Shown here: piece by piece, positions 1-7,952 of the stretch
How the letters are laid out: each line of letters opens with the position of its first letter
Position numbering within the stretch: the stretch's first letter is position 1
Origin: an uncultured Eubacteriales bacterium
GTDB taxonomy: Bacteria; Bacillota; Clostridia; Lachnospirales; Lachnospiraceae
Assembly (NCBI GenBank): GCA_949284175.1
Contig: CASDVE010000004.1
Location: forward strand, 1-64,000
Length of the DNA: 64,000 nt
Direction of reading: 5' to 3'
Made by a program: the position numbers and the translations under genes
The notes under the pieces: generated by a model
Databases searched by the model: none
What the model was told of the DNA's origin: nothing
What the model saw: only the letters and a program-made list of their open reading frames with translations

Positions 1-847
1 GATAAATGAAAATATCTGTAAATCCACTAGCTTCTCTTACATATCCTCGTTCATCCGCAACGGATTCTAATGTTCTTGTACTGGTAGTTCCAACGGAAAT
101 AATTCTTCCACCATTTTTCTTTGTTTCATTAATGATTTCTGCTGTTTTCGCACTGATCATATAAAATTCAGAGTGCATATGATGTTTTGTCACATCTTCA
201 ACCTTTACTGGACGGAAAGTTCCAAGTCCCACATGCAAGGTTACTCTTGCAATTTTTACCCCTTTGTCTTCAATCTCTTGTAATAGTTCTGGTGTAAAAT
301 GAAGTCCTGCTGTCGGTGCAGCAGCAGAACCTGCGTGTTTTGCGTACACTGTTTGATAGCGATTTTTATCTTCTAATTGATGTGTAATATAAGGAGGAAG
401 TGGCATTTGACCAAGTTCATCTAACACTTCTTCAAAAATTCCTTTATAATAAAATTTAACAAGACGATTGCCTTCTTCTACTACATCAATGATTTCTCCA
501 ATCAGCAAACCTCCACCAAAGGATATTCTTGTGCCTGGCTTTGCCTTCTTACCCGGTTTTACTAATGTTTCCCACACATCATCTTGTTTTCTTTTTAACA
601 GGAGCAATTCAATCTTAGCTCCAGTTCCTTCTTTTTCTCCAATCAAACGGGCAGGAATTACCTTTGTATCATTAATAACAAGACAATCTCCCTTATTTAA
701 ATACTGAATTATTTCTTTAAAAACGTGATGCTCTAATTTTCCTGTTTTTTTGTCCAGCACCATTAATCTTGAACTGGAACGATCTTCTAGTGGATCTTGT
801 GCAATTAACTCTTCTGGTAAATCATAATAAAAATCTTGTGTCTTCAT
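1..847 (-). CDS. queA: S-adenosylmethionine:tRNA ribosyltransferase-isomerase, 3' end cut by window edge
   Basis: QueA transfers and isomerises the ribosyl part of SAM onto preQ1 at the wobble base of tRNA, the penultimate step of queuosine synthesis, in the cytoplasm. Reading leftward from the ATG at 847, the frame stays open to base 1 and gives about 282 residues of a family that is usually about 340 long, so the C-terminus lies outside the window. The start [17 protein letters not shown], the segment [13 protein letters not shown] and the segment [10 protein letters not shown] are typical of QueA. The identification is close to certain. A strong extended -10 promoter sits just upstream. 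Confidence 0.95.
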   Translation of the reverse strand, partial: MKTQDFYYDLPEELIAQDPLEDRSSSRLMVLDKKTGKLEHHVFKEIIQYLNKGDCLVINDTKVIPARLIGEKEGTGAKIELLLLKRKQDDVWETLVKPGKKAKPGTRISFGGGLLIGEIIDVVEEGNRLVKFYYKGIFEEVLDELGQMPLPPYITHQLEDKNRYQTVYAKHAGSAAAPTAGLHFTPELLQEIEDKGVKIARVTLHVGLGTFRPVKVEDVTKHHMHSEFYMISAKTAEIINETKKNGGRIISVGTTSTRTLESVADERGYVREASGFTDIFIY

Positions 848-920
848 TCTATTTCCTTCATTCTTTCTCTTTCATATCTTTTTTTACTCGATCATGAGCC
901 TATCTCATACTCGTATTTAC

Positions 921-952
921 GTGGAAGGCATAAGTCAAGCAGAAATGCTTGG
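921..952. repeat. Short interspersed repeat, copy A
   Basis: These 32 bases match 42998-43029 in inverted orientation with two mismatches. The core forms a small hairpin (CAAGC/GCTTG). It lies in the queA-spoIID gap and is followed by a degenerate form of the GGCTCGTTGTCTTTGCGTAA motif seen in the larger repeat copies. Confidence 0.6.
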
Positions 953-964
953 CTCATTGCCTTT

Positions 965-973
965 ATTATAGCA
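965..973 (-). promoter_or_regulatory. Extended -10 promoter for queA
   Basis: On the minus strand this reads TGC-TATAAT, a consensus extended -10 element about 120 bases before the queA start. The same TATGCTATAATAA-like string occurs on the minus strand before cheC, before the Smr gene and before ppdK. No good -35 is visible here, which an extended -10 can tolerate. Confidence 0.5.
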
Positions 974-1038
974 TAAGTTTTTCTTATGATCCACTTTCAT
1001 ACCTCATAGAATGATACCATTTCATATCCTTTCTTTTT

Positions 1039-2652
1039 CTATGAGTTCTTTAAAACCTTTGCTCCTGTATAATAATGTTCAATGATCTCTTTATAAGTAT
1101 ACCCTGCCTTTGCCATTCCTTTTGCTCCTGACTGGCTCATTCCAACGCCATGTCCATATCCCATTCCAGCAAAATAATAGGTGCCAGAGGCTGGTGCTTT
1201 TTTTGGATAATTGGATAGATTATCTTTCCCCATAACAATAAATTGTTCCTCTGTTGTTTCTGAGCCTTTGATTGTTCCACTTGCACTTAAGATAGAACAA
1301 TTTTGAATCCTCTTTTTGCTTTCTTTTCCATTGGCACTCAGTATGGATACTTGATCTGGCGTATCTTTTGCTGTGATCACCTTAAATTTATTGCTAGGCG
1401 TATTAAAATAACTGCGGATAATACTTTTTTGCAATGTAATGCTTTTTGTTTTTCCTTGAACTTTTAATGAATACAAGTAATTGGAATCGGTTCTCATATC
1501 CTCAATAACATTGGTTACCGTTCCAACATCCTGTCCTTTTGCTTTTAATTTGCTTTGTATTTCAGAACTTGTATACGATAAAATCCAAGGCTCTTTTTCA
1601 GGCTCTAATTCATAAATATCAGAAACCCCTCGCAAATACGGAACAACCCCTGACCATACATCTTCACTGTTTGCAGTAGCACCTCCGCTGGTAGAGAAAA
1701 AAGTGGCATCAATGAGCTTATCGTCATAATAAATATATTCCCCTTTTGTGGCATCCACCGCTTGATTTGTACTGTTCTCCTCTCTTTGATACCCTTTATA
1801 CACCTGACTTGCTGTTGTATCATTTAAAATATAAGGGGCGGTAGCGTTGGAATCACTTGCAAATCCTCCTTTATTTACCGCATATGTCCTTGCAACAACC
1901 GCTTGGGTTTTTAATGCTTCTTCATGCCAACTGGCAGGCATTTCAGCAGGAATCACCCCATATAAATAATCATCAACAGATACCACATTCACTGCCGATA
2001 CCCCTGTTTTCCCATATCTTCCGATTTCCATTCGCCCTCGATATTGTTTATCTCCAATGGTCAACACTTTTGCTCCATCTTTTTGTGCTATAACAGGAGC
2101 AATTTGTGGGTACCCATTCTTTCCACTTCCATCATATAGTATCTCATCTTGACTGCCGATCGTTTTTACACGATGTCCATTATCCGCACCGACACTTTTA
2201 AATGTGAGTCCAAAAGCATTTCCCACTTTGCTAATCACTGTCTTTAAAGCATTTTCGCTGGCACTCTCTCCAATCATCACTCGAATGTCCCCATTAGAAA
2301 AGAGCCCAACAAAAGCGTTGACACTATAATTCTTTTTTAAAGTTGTTGCCATAGTCTTTGCTTGTTCATAGGTGCTATATGTATTGGTGGATTTGGCATA
2401 GTATTTTGTTGTAGCCTGAAACTGAAATCCTGTTGTGCTATTAATCGTTGCCACCTCTTTATAATTACTTGTTACGCTGTACCCAATGGTAATACTAGAA
2501 TCTGCCAACTTTAAGCTACTTTTTTGTGAAAATTCTGTGATAAGACCAATTCTCAATAGATCCGTTTGTACTTTAGCATCCACAGAATGAGACGGATAGA
2601 GTAACAACATGGCACAGACAATCGCTACCGCTTTTTTCAACCTCTTTATCAT
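1039..2652 (-). CDS. SpoIID/LytB-domain protein (amidase enhancer type), paralogue 1
   Basis: This 537-residue protein has an N-terminal signal sequence or anchor (about residues 7-26), a SPOR-like segment (about 55-135) and a SpoIID domain from about 205 to the end. SpoIID proteins are lytic transglycosylases that cut glycan strands stripped of stem peptides during engulfment. The conserved YGVIPAEMP motif with the likely catalytic Glu (residue 237) and the C-terminal GYGHGVGMSQSGAKGMA motif are both present. It is longer than SpoIID itself (about 340). A GGAGG site six bases before the ATG supports the start. Because a second SpoIID lies at 17418-18905, this copy may act in vegetative wall turnover rather than engulfment; that is inference. 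Confidence 0.88.
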   Translation of the reverse strand: MIKRLKKAVAIVCAMLLLYPSHSVDAKVQTDLLRIGLITEFSQKSSLKLADSSITIGYSVTSNYKEVATINSTTGFQFQATTKYYAKSTNTYSTYEQAKTMATTLKKNYSVNAFVGLFSNGDIRVMIGESASENALKTVISKVGNAFGLTFKSVGADNGHRVKTIGSQDEILYDGSGKNGYPQIAPVIAQKDGAKVLTIGDKQYRGRMEIGRYGKTGVSAVNVVSVDDYLYGVIPAEMPASWHEEALKTQAVVARTYAVNKGGFASDSNATAPYILNDTTASQVYKGYQREENSTNQAVDATKGEYIYYDDKLIDATFFSTSGGATANSEDVWSGVVPYLRGVSDIYELEPEKEPWILSYTSSEIQSKLKAKGQDVGTVTNVIEDMRTDSNYLYSLKVQGKTKSITLQKSIIRSYFNTPSNKFKVITAKDTPDQVSILSANGKESKKRIQNCSILSASGTIKGSETTEEQFIVMGKDNLSNYPKKAPASGTYYFAGMGYGHGVGMSQSGAKGMAKAGYTYKEIIEHYYTGAKVLKNS

Positions 2653-2746
2653 TTACTTCCTCCATGTCCTTCTTTATTTCTTCTGTACAGAGCAAAACAG
2701 CCGAAATGGGAAGTTTTCATTCTCTTCTCGCCCCGACTGCCATTGC

Positions 2747-3517
2747 TTAATTCCCCGTATTTTTTTTATAAATTAACAATAACCCTTTTAATAATAAATC
2801 ATTGTCATAAATCACATTCCGCCTACAATATGGTATGACACATCTTGAAAGCCCTCCGGTGGCAATAACCGTTGCAGGTTGTCCAAGTTCTTCTTCAATG
2901 CGTTCTATCATTCCATCAATCATCGCTGCATTCCCATGAATCATACCACTTTTCATACAATCCACCGTATTTTTTCCTATCACTTTTTTTGGTGCTTCAA
3001 AACTGATATAAGGAAGCTGAGAGGCTCTGCTTGACAACGCTTCTTCTGCAACCTTCATTCCTGGATAGATAATTCCACCAATATAATTTCGTTTGGCATC
3101 CACAACAGAACAAGTGGTGGCTGTTCCCATATCAAAAATAATGAGCGGTGGTTCATATTCATGAAGAGCTGCCACTGCATCCACAACGAGATCTGCTCCT
3201 AATTGTCCTGGATTATCCATTAAAATATTAAGCCCTGTTTTTATTCCCGGTCCAACCACAAGAGGTTTATGACCTGTCACTTTAAAAATTGCATCTTTTA
3301 AATTATTCGTCAGTGGGGGAACAACAGAAGAAATAATCGCACCTTCCACTTTTTTCATATCAACGTGATAGATGTCAAACAAAATTTTAAAATTAATGGC
3401 GTATTCATCCATTGTTTTATCTCGGTCGGATGCTAATCTCCCTTCGAATATAATTTTTTCATTCTCGATACATCCAACCACAATATTTGTATTTCCCACA
3501 TCTAATGCTAGTATCAT
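2747..3517 (-). CDS. coaX: Type III pantothenate kinase
   Basis: CoaX phosphorylates pantothenate, the first step of coenzyme A synthesis, in the cytoplasm. The protein begins MILALDVGNTNIVVG, the DxGNTN phosphate-binding motif of the ASKHA fold, and carries MGTATTCSVVD and ATGGLSRCVIPYC segments typical of type III enzymes. The frame extends 12 codons upstream, but family alignment places the start at 3517, giving 256 residues, the usual length. It is divergent from coaBC, which encodes the next steps of the pathway, and probably co-transcribed with the SpoIID gene downstream. Confidence 0.95.
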   Translation of the reverse strand: MILALDVGNTNIVVGCIENEKIIFEGRLASDRDKTMDEYAINFKILFDIYHVDMKKVEGAIISSVVPPLTNNLKDAIFKVTGHKPLVVGPGIKTGLNILMDNPGQLGADLVVDAVAALHEYEPPLIIFDMGTATTCSVVDAKRNYIGGIIYPGMKVAEEALSSRASQLPYISFEAPKKVIGKNTVDCMKSGMIHGNAAMIDGMIERIEEELGQPATVIATGGLSRCVIPYCRRNVIYDNDLLLKGLLLIYKKNTGN

Positions 3518-3619
3518 AATCTTCTCTAACCTCAATCCATAGTCTATTGACACTCATCCTGCTTTCCATCAGGAGCGTTACGACAAATATTTTCCCAATT
3601 TTGTCATAATGATACACAT

Positions 3620-3648
3620 ATTGTACAGTCTTTTCTTTAATAAATCAA
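3620..3648 (-). promoter_or_regulatory. Sigma-A promoter for coaX
   Basis: On the minus strand: -35 TTGATT (3643-3648), a 17-base spacer and -10 TACAAT (3620-3625). It sits about 100 bases before the coaX start and back to back with the coaBC promoter. Confidence 0.6.
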
Positions 3649-3670
3649 GGATAAGATAAAAATTTAACAA

Positions 3671-3699
3671 TGTACTTTTCAAAGGGAATCTGTTATAAT
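3671..3699 (+). promoter_or_regulatory. Sigma-A promoter for coaBC
   Basis: A perfect -10 TATAAT lies at 3694-3699. The hexamer 17 bases upstream (TGTACT) is a weak -35. A strong ribosome-binding site (GGAGG) follows before the coaBC ATG at 3762. Confidence 0.6.
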
Positions 3700-3761
3700 G
3701 GGGGCATTAATCAAGAAAAACAATATACAAAATACAATTTCAACCCGGAGGTTTTTATCAT

Positions 3762-4964
3762 ATGTTAAAAGGAAAAACGATACTTTTAGGTGTCACTGGC
3801 GGTATTGCTGCATATAAAATTGCGAATTTAGCGAGTATGCTCGTAAAACAGCATGCGGATGTTCATGTGCTTATGACACAAAATGCAACGAATTTCATTA
3901 ATCCAATCGCCTTTGAAACATTAACCAATCATAAATGTCTAATTGATACGTTTGATCGCAACTTCCAGTTCAGCGTCGAGCACGTTTCCATTGCAAAACT
4001 TGCAGATGTTGTATTGCTCGCCCCTGCAACAGCCAATGTTATCGGCAAAGTAGCTCATGGTATTGCGGATGATATGCTCACAACAACCGTTATGGCTTGT
4101 AACTGCCATAAAATTGTAGCTCCTGCTATGAATACGCAAATGTACTTAAATCCAATTGTACAGGATAATTTAAAGATATTAAAACATTACGGATACGAGG
4201 TCATTGAACCAGATAGTGGATACTTAGCTTGTGGTGATATTGGTGCTGGAAAAATGCCATCGGAACAAGTATTATTTGACTATATTTTAAAAGCGATAGC
4301 TTATAAAAAAGACCTACAAGGCAAAAAAGTGCTTGTAACCGCAGGAGGAACACAAGAAGCCATCGATCCCGTTCGTTATATTACCAACCATTCCTCTGGA
4401 AAGATGGGATATGCCATCGCAAAGGCTTGTATGCTTCGTGGTGCTGATGTAACCCTTGTCACTGCACCTACCGCTCTACCAGCCCCACCATTTGTTACCG
4501 TCGTTCCTGTGGTCAGTGCCTCCGATATGTACAACGCTGTTATCAGTCACTATGAAGAACAAGACATTATTATTAAAGCAGCTGCTGTGGCGGATTACAC
4601 ACCTGTCACTATGGCGGATCATAAGATTAAGAAACAAGATAGCGATATGAACATCCCTCTTGTCCGTACAAAAGATATTCTTGGCTATCTTGGTGAACAT
4701 AAAAAAGAAGGACAATTCCTCTGCGGTTTTTCTATGGAAACAGAAAATATGATTGAAAATACACGTGCAAAATTGGAAAGAAAAAACCTTGATCTCATCG
4801 CTGGCAATTGCCTAAAAACAGAGGGTGCTGGTTTTCAAGGAGATACCAATGTATTAACATTGATTTCTAAAGAGGAAGAAATTTCCTTAGCCAAAATGAG
4901 TAAAGAGGAATGTGCTCATAAACTGCTTGATCAAATTATAAAAATGTCTGGAAAAGAAATTTAA
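3762..4964 (+). CDS. coaBC: Bifunctional phosphopantothenoylcysteine decarboxylase / phosphopantothenate-cysteine ligase
   Basis: This 400-residue fusion performs two consecutive CoA-pathway steps. The N-terminal CoaC flavoprotein half shows GVTGGIAAYK, the catalytic-His segment VEHVSIAKLAD, the PAMN motif and the GYLACGDIGAGKMP segment with its reactive Cys. The C-terminal CoaB half starts at about residue 186 with VLVTAGGTQEAIDPVRYITN and SSGKMGYAIA, the nucleotide-binding region. Length is as expected. It is a single-gene unit with its own promoter and a terminator shared with the convergent DUF2752 gene. Confidence 0.97.
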   Translation: MLKGKTILLGVTGGIAAYKIANLASMLVKQHADVHVLMTQNATNFINPIAFETLTNHKCLIDTFDRNFQFSVEHVSIAKLADVVLLAPATANVIGKVAHGIADDMLTTTVMACNCHKIVAPAMNTQMYLNPIVQDNLKILKHYGYEVIEPDSGYLACGDIGAGKMPSEQVLFDYILKAIAYKKDLQGKKVLVTAGGTQEAIDPVRYITNHSSGKMGYAIAKACMLRGADVTLVTAPTALPAPPFVTVVPVVSASDMYNAVISHYEEQDIIIKAAAVADYTPVTMADHKIKKQDSDMNIPLVRTKDILGYLGEHKKEGQFLCGFSMETENMIENTRAKLERKNLDLIAGNCLKTEGAGFQGDTNVLTLISKEEEISLAKMSKEECAHKLLDQIIKMSGKEI

Positions 4965-4991
4965 ATACAAATAATTGGCTGTTTTCATACA

Positions 4992-5028
4992 AAAAAGGAG
5001 ATACTGTTTTATGGAGTATCTCCTTTTT
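4992..5028. terminator. Bidirectional terminator between coaBC and the DUF2752 gene
   Basis: The arms AAAAAGGAGATACT and AGTATCTCCTTTTT flank a 9-base loop, giving a U-run in both directions. The flanking genes converge here. Confidence 0.85.
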
Positions 5029-5041
5029 CATTTTTTAGAGT

Positions 5042-5449
5042 TTATGTACTCCCTATGGGTGCAAGCCAAGAAAAAGAAGGAAGATTTCTTAAAACACCAA
5101 ATAGCAGTAAACCACTTAGCATAAGCCATAATAAAATTTCATTTCTTCTTTTCTTTTTTCTCTTTCCCTCTTTTACATAGGATATCATCTCTTGAAAACC
5201 GATCCATGCTAAGATTGGCAAACAGATCATAATTCCCATATTATAATGAAATGCCCTAATAAGATCGCCTTTCATGAGAGAAAGACACATTCTTGTGACC
5301 CCACACCCTGGACAATAAAATCCTGTCACTTTATAAAACATACAAGGAATGGAAATTCCCGTCTTTTGTACAAAAAAAGCATACCCTAGTCCAATACTTA
5401 AGACTAGGGCAATTTTTTTTACTAAAATGAGTAATCGTTCTTTTACCAT
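5042..5449 (-). CDS. DUF2752 family membrane protein
   Basis: A 135-residue integral membrane protein with about three hydrophobic segments. The hallmark is FYCPGCGVTRM after the first segment, the conserved Cys-rich loop of DUF2752. The function of the family is not established. It is the last gene of a three-gene leftward set (AIM24 family, DUF4234, DUF2752), and its start overlaps the DUF4234 stop by seven bases, so translation is probably coupled. Confidence 0.85.
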   Translation of the reverse strand: MVKERLLILVKKIALVLSIGLGYAFFVQKTGISIPCMFYKVTGFYCPGCGVTRMCLSLMKGDLIRAFHYNMGIMICLPILAWIGFQEMISYVKEGKRKKKRRNEILLWLMLSGLLLFGVLRNLPSFSWLAPIGST

Positions 5450-5790
5450 TTTTCCTCAATTAAATTATTAATTTCATTTTGCATTAACGCCCATCCTACC
5501 ATTGGAAACACCAATTGTAAAATTAGATATAAAATGCCACTATTGTTTCCACTATATCCATTCCTTGAACGAGCAATATCTATTTTTTCTCCCATTTGGT
5601 ATGCCCAATAAAGACCATAGATATTACAAGTGATAATACTCAGCAATAAAGCGGTAATCCCTGATGCGTAATTACTGCCTCTTGAAAGTTCATTTGCCTC
5701 ATCTGTCATGCAAACAAACCAATATATCTGATAAATACCACAGGTGATAATAGAAAATATAATACAAAGGGCTATATTTCTCTGTTTCAT
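5443..5790 (-). CDS. DUF4234 family membrane protein
   Basis: A 115-residue protein opening MKQRNIALCIIFSIITCGIY, with repeated hydrophobic ITCGIYxIYW-type segments typical of DUF4234. It is probably an inner-membrane protein of unknown function. AGGAGG lies close before the ATG. It is placed between the AIM24-family gene and the DUF2752 gene, a grouping that suggests shared expression. Confidence 0.82.
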   Translation of the reverse strand: MKQRNIALCIIFSIITCGIYQIYWFVCMTDEANELSRGSNYASGITALLLSIITCNIYGLYWAYQMGEKIDIARSRNGYSGNNSGILYLILQLVFPMVGWALMQNEINNLIEEKW

Positions 5791-5808
5791 AACTTCCTCC
5801 TATATTTT

Positions 5809-6489
5809 TTATTTTCCTGGAATAAATCGTGCAATTCTTCCAGCAAATTCATTAAAGTTTTGTGTTTGAAGAACTACTCTTCCTGGACCTGTTAATTTTG
5901 TTAAGAAAAGTCCCTCTCCACCTAGAAAAATATTTTTTAACCCTTTGACTGTTTCAATTTCATACTGGACAGACTCATCAAAAGCCACAACATTCCCTGT
6001 ATCCACTTTTAACACTTCTCCCGGTGCTAATTCTTTTTCCACTTTATTACCATCTACTTCTAAAAACACCATTCCTGATCCAGTGATTTTTTGAAGAATA
6101 AACCCTTCTCCTCCGAATAAACCAGCAGATATTTTTTTACTGAATGTAACTTCTAAATTAACACTTTCTTCTGCACAGAGAAATGCCCCTTTCTGACAGA
6201 TCATGCCTCCTCGCTCATTCAAGTTCACAGGCAAAATCTCCCCTGCTACGGTTGATGCAAAAGCGATCATCGTATCCGGTCGTTCTGCTGTATAAGTTGC
6301 CATAAACAAAGATTCTCCAGAAAACATTCTTCCAAATGCCTTGCCAAGACCGCCTTTCATATTAGAATCCATAGAAATACCCTCTGTCATCCAAGCCATA
6401 CCACCAGATTGTGTGTACATAGATTCTCCTTTTTGTTCAAATAAAATCTCCACTGCTGGCATTGTATCACCTAATACCCTATATTTCAT
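5809..6489 (-). CDS. AIM24 / TIGR00266 family protein
   Basis: This 226-residue soluble, beta-rich protein has the glycine-rich repeats of the family: GLFGGEGFILQKITGSGMVFLE near residue 125 and IFLGGEGLFLTKLTGPGRVVLQ near 190. Its bacterial function is unknown; the yeast homologue affects mitochondrial inner-membrane organisation. No signal peptide is seen. GGAGGAGAAG upstream supports the start. As first gene of the set with two small membrane proteins, it may act at the membrane, which is inference. Confidence 0.85.
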   Translation of the reverse strand: MKYRVLGDTMPAVEILFEQKGESMYTQSGGMAWMTEGISMDSNMKGGLGKAFGRMFSGESLFMATYTAERPDTMIAFASTVAGEILPVNLNERGGMICQKGAFLCAEESVNLEVTFSKKISAGLFGGEGFILQKITGSGMVFLEVDGNKVEKELAPGEVLKVDTGNVVAFDESVQYEIETVKGLKNIFLGGEGLFLTKLTGPGRVVLQTQNFNEFAGRIARFIPGK

Positions 6490-6611
6490 GGCATCTTCTC
6501 CTCCTCGTATTGTATTTTTTTATAATAATAAATATTATAATTCTATTCTTCATTATATTATCATAAAAAAGAAATGCTCACAATATTATTTAACCATATT
6601 TATTTTTATTC

Positions 6612-7094
6612 TCAAAGAATCCTCTCAGGTTTTCCTGATGTTCGGATGCCAACTTGTCCTGTGGATACATCCAAAAACATGGTACGAGCATAATTAGCTC
6701 CGATATCTTCACCAGTAATTCGAATCCCTTCTTGTCTTAATATTTGTTTTACCATCTGTGCATTTCGTTCACCAATATTTCCAAAACCACTACTAGTTGA
6801 TATTTCAAACATCTTAGCTCCACCAGCTATTTTACAAACAAGCAATTGCTTTCTTGCACCAAAAGCTATCATCCTTCGAAGAGTTTCTCGAATCCCAGAG
6901 TCTGCAAATTTAAAAACAGCTTTATCCCCTCCTGATGTATTTTGAGGAAGCATAATATGTAACAATGCTCCTAACTTAATCGTGGGATCATAAAAAGAGA
7001 TTCCAATGCAAGAACCTAAAGCATATGTAATTAAAGTTCCTTCTTGCCTTGTCAATTTCATATCAGCAATTCCTACACTAATTTGTTTCTTCAT
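6612..7094 (-). CDS. cheD: Chemoreceptor glutamine deamidase
   Basis: CheD deamidates glutamines in methyl-accepting chemotaxis proteins and binds CheC. The 160-residue protein shows the catalytic Cys in ALGSCIGISFYD, the catalytic His in GALLHIMLP and the later GGAKMF segment. It lies three bases after cheC and is clearly co-transcribed with it. No cheA, cheW or cheY is in the window, so this pair is separated from the main chemotaxis cluster. Confidence 0.93.
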   Translation of the reverse strand: MKKQISVGIADMKLTRQEGTLITYALGSCIGISFYDPTIKLGALLHIMLPQNTSGGDKAVFKFADSGIRETLRRMIAFGARKQLLVCKIAGGAKMFEISTSSGFGNIGERNAQMVKQILRQEGIRITGEDIGANYARTMFLDVSTGQVGIRTSGKPERIL

Positions 7095-7097
7095 ATT

Positions 7098-7718
7098 TTA
7101 ATTAACTCCTAATTTTTTCATGAGTATATTTAAAGATTCTACATCTGGAAACAGTAACATCTGACTTTCTAATTCTTTCCCCGCTATGGTAAAACTTCCT
7201 TCTACCATCATAATGCGATCAGAATTATTGGCAACCTGTATCATAGGCACACTTAAGATCGCTCCTAGCATATCAATGGCCATTTGTGGGATGGATAAAT
7301 TCACTTCCACATTGGTAAGAGAAGTAAGAGCGTTGATGTAAGAAGAAATCATGATATTTCCAACTTCTATTAATAAGGAAGTTTCCATTTCTGTCAATTG
7401 CCACAATTGAACCTCCGACTCATTTAAAACCTTTGAAACAATTTCTAAAACAAATTCATCTTTCAGCATAAAGAGCATCACCCCATGAATATCTCCATGA
7501 AGTTCTACCATAATCGCTGCTACAACCTCTTCCACCTCTCCTACATGACGAATTGCCTCATTAAATTCTAAGACAGAAACCTTTGGAATTGTCATTTTAA
7601 TTGTTGTATTCAGCATAGCCGACAATGCTGTTGCAGCATTTCCGTTGCCAATACTGCCAATCTCTTTAATAATATCTAATTCCATTGATGTAATATCTTC
7701 ATATGTCCGAATTTCCAT
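7098..7718 (-). CDS. cheC: CheY-P phosphatase
   Basis: CheC removes phosphate from CheY-P and is stimulated by CheD. The 206-residue protein has the two characteristic helices: DIIKEIGSIGNGNAATALSA near residue 15 and LLIEVGNIMISSYINAL near 113, each with the E-x2-N arrangement of the active sites. A strong Shine-Dalgarno (AAGGAG) precedes the ATG. The second site has ISSY where the first has GNAA, so it may be weaker; that cannot be decided from sequence. Confidence 0.93.
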   Translation of the reverse strand: MEIRTYEDITSMELDIIKEIGSIGNGNAATALSAMLNTTIKMTIPKVSVLEFNEAIRHVGEVEEVVAAIMVELHGDIHGVMLFMLKDEFVLEIVSKVLNESEVQLWQLTEMETSLLIEVGNIMISSYINALTSLTNVEVNLSIPQMAIDMLGAILSVPMIQVANNSDRIMMVEGSFTIAGKELESQMLLFPDVESLNILMKKLGVN

Positions 7719-7811
7719 ATAAATCTCCTTTATTGCACTCTTTCTTTTGTTTTTCTTGTATTCCTATATCTTTGTAAAACAAAGTTTCTTTGTATTGTAC
7801 TTATTTGTTTC

Positions 7812-7840
7812 ATTATAGCATACTTTTTCCAATATTTCAC
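7812..7840 (-). promoter_or_regulatory. Extended -10 promoter for cheC-cheD
   Basis: Minus-strand TGC-TATAAT (-10 at 7812-7817) with GTGAAA (4 of 6 consensus) 17 bases upstream at 7835-7840, about 95 bases before the cheC start. Confidence 0.5.
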
Positions 7841-7871
7841 TATTCCTACATTTTTTGATAAGAGAAACGAA

Positions 7872-7937
7872 AGAGAACACCTCCTTTGTTTTAGTATTTT
7901 TTGACACTTAATACGTTATCACAAAATGGTGTTCTCT
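7872..7937 (-). terminator. Probable terminator of the multicopper oxidase gene
   Basis: AAGAGAACACC and GGTGTTCTCTT form an 11-bp stem 15 bases after the stop codon. The loop is long but itself partly palindromic. A pyrimidine-rich run follows on the minus strand. Confidence 0.55.
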
Positions 7938-7952
7938 TTCTATTTCATACTA

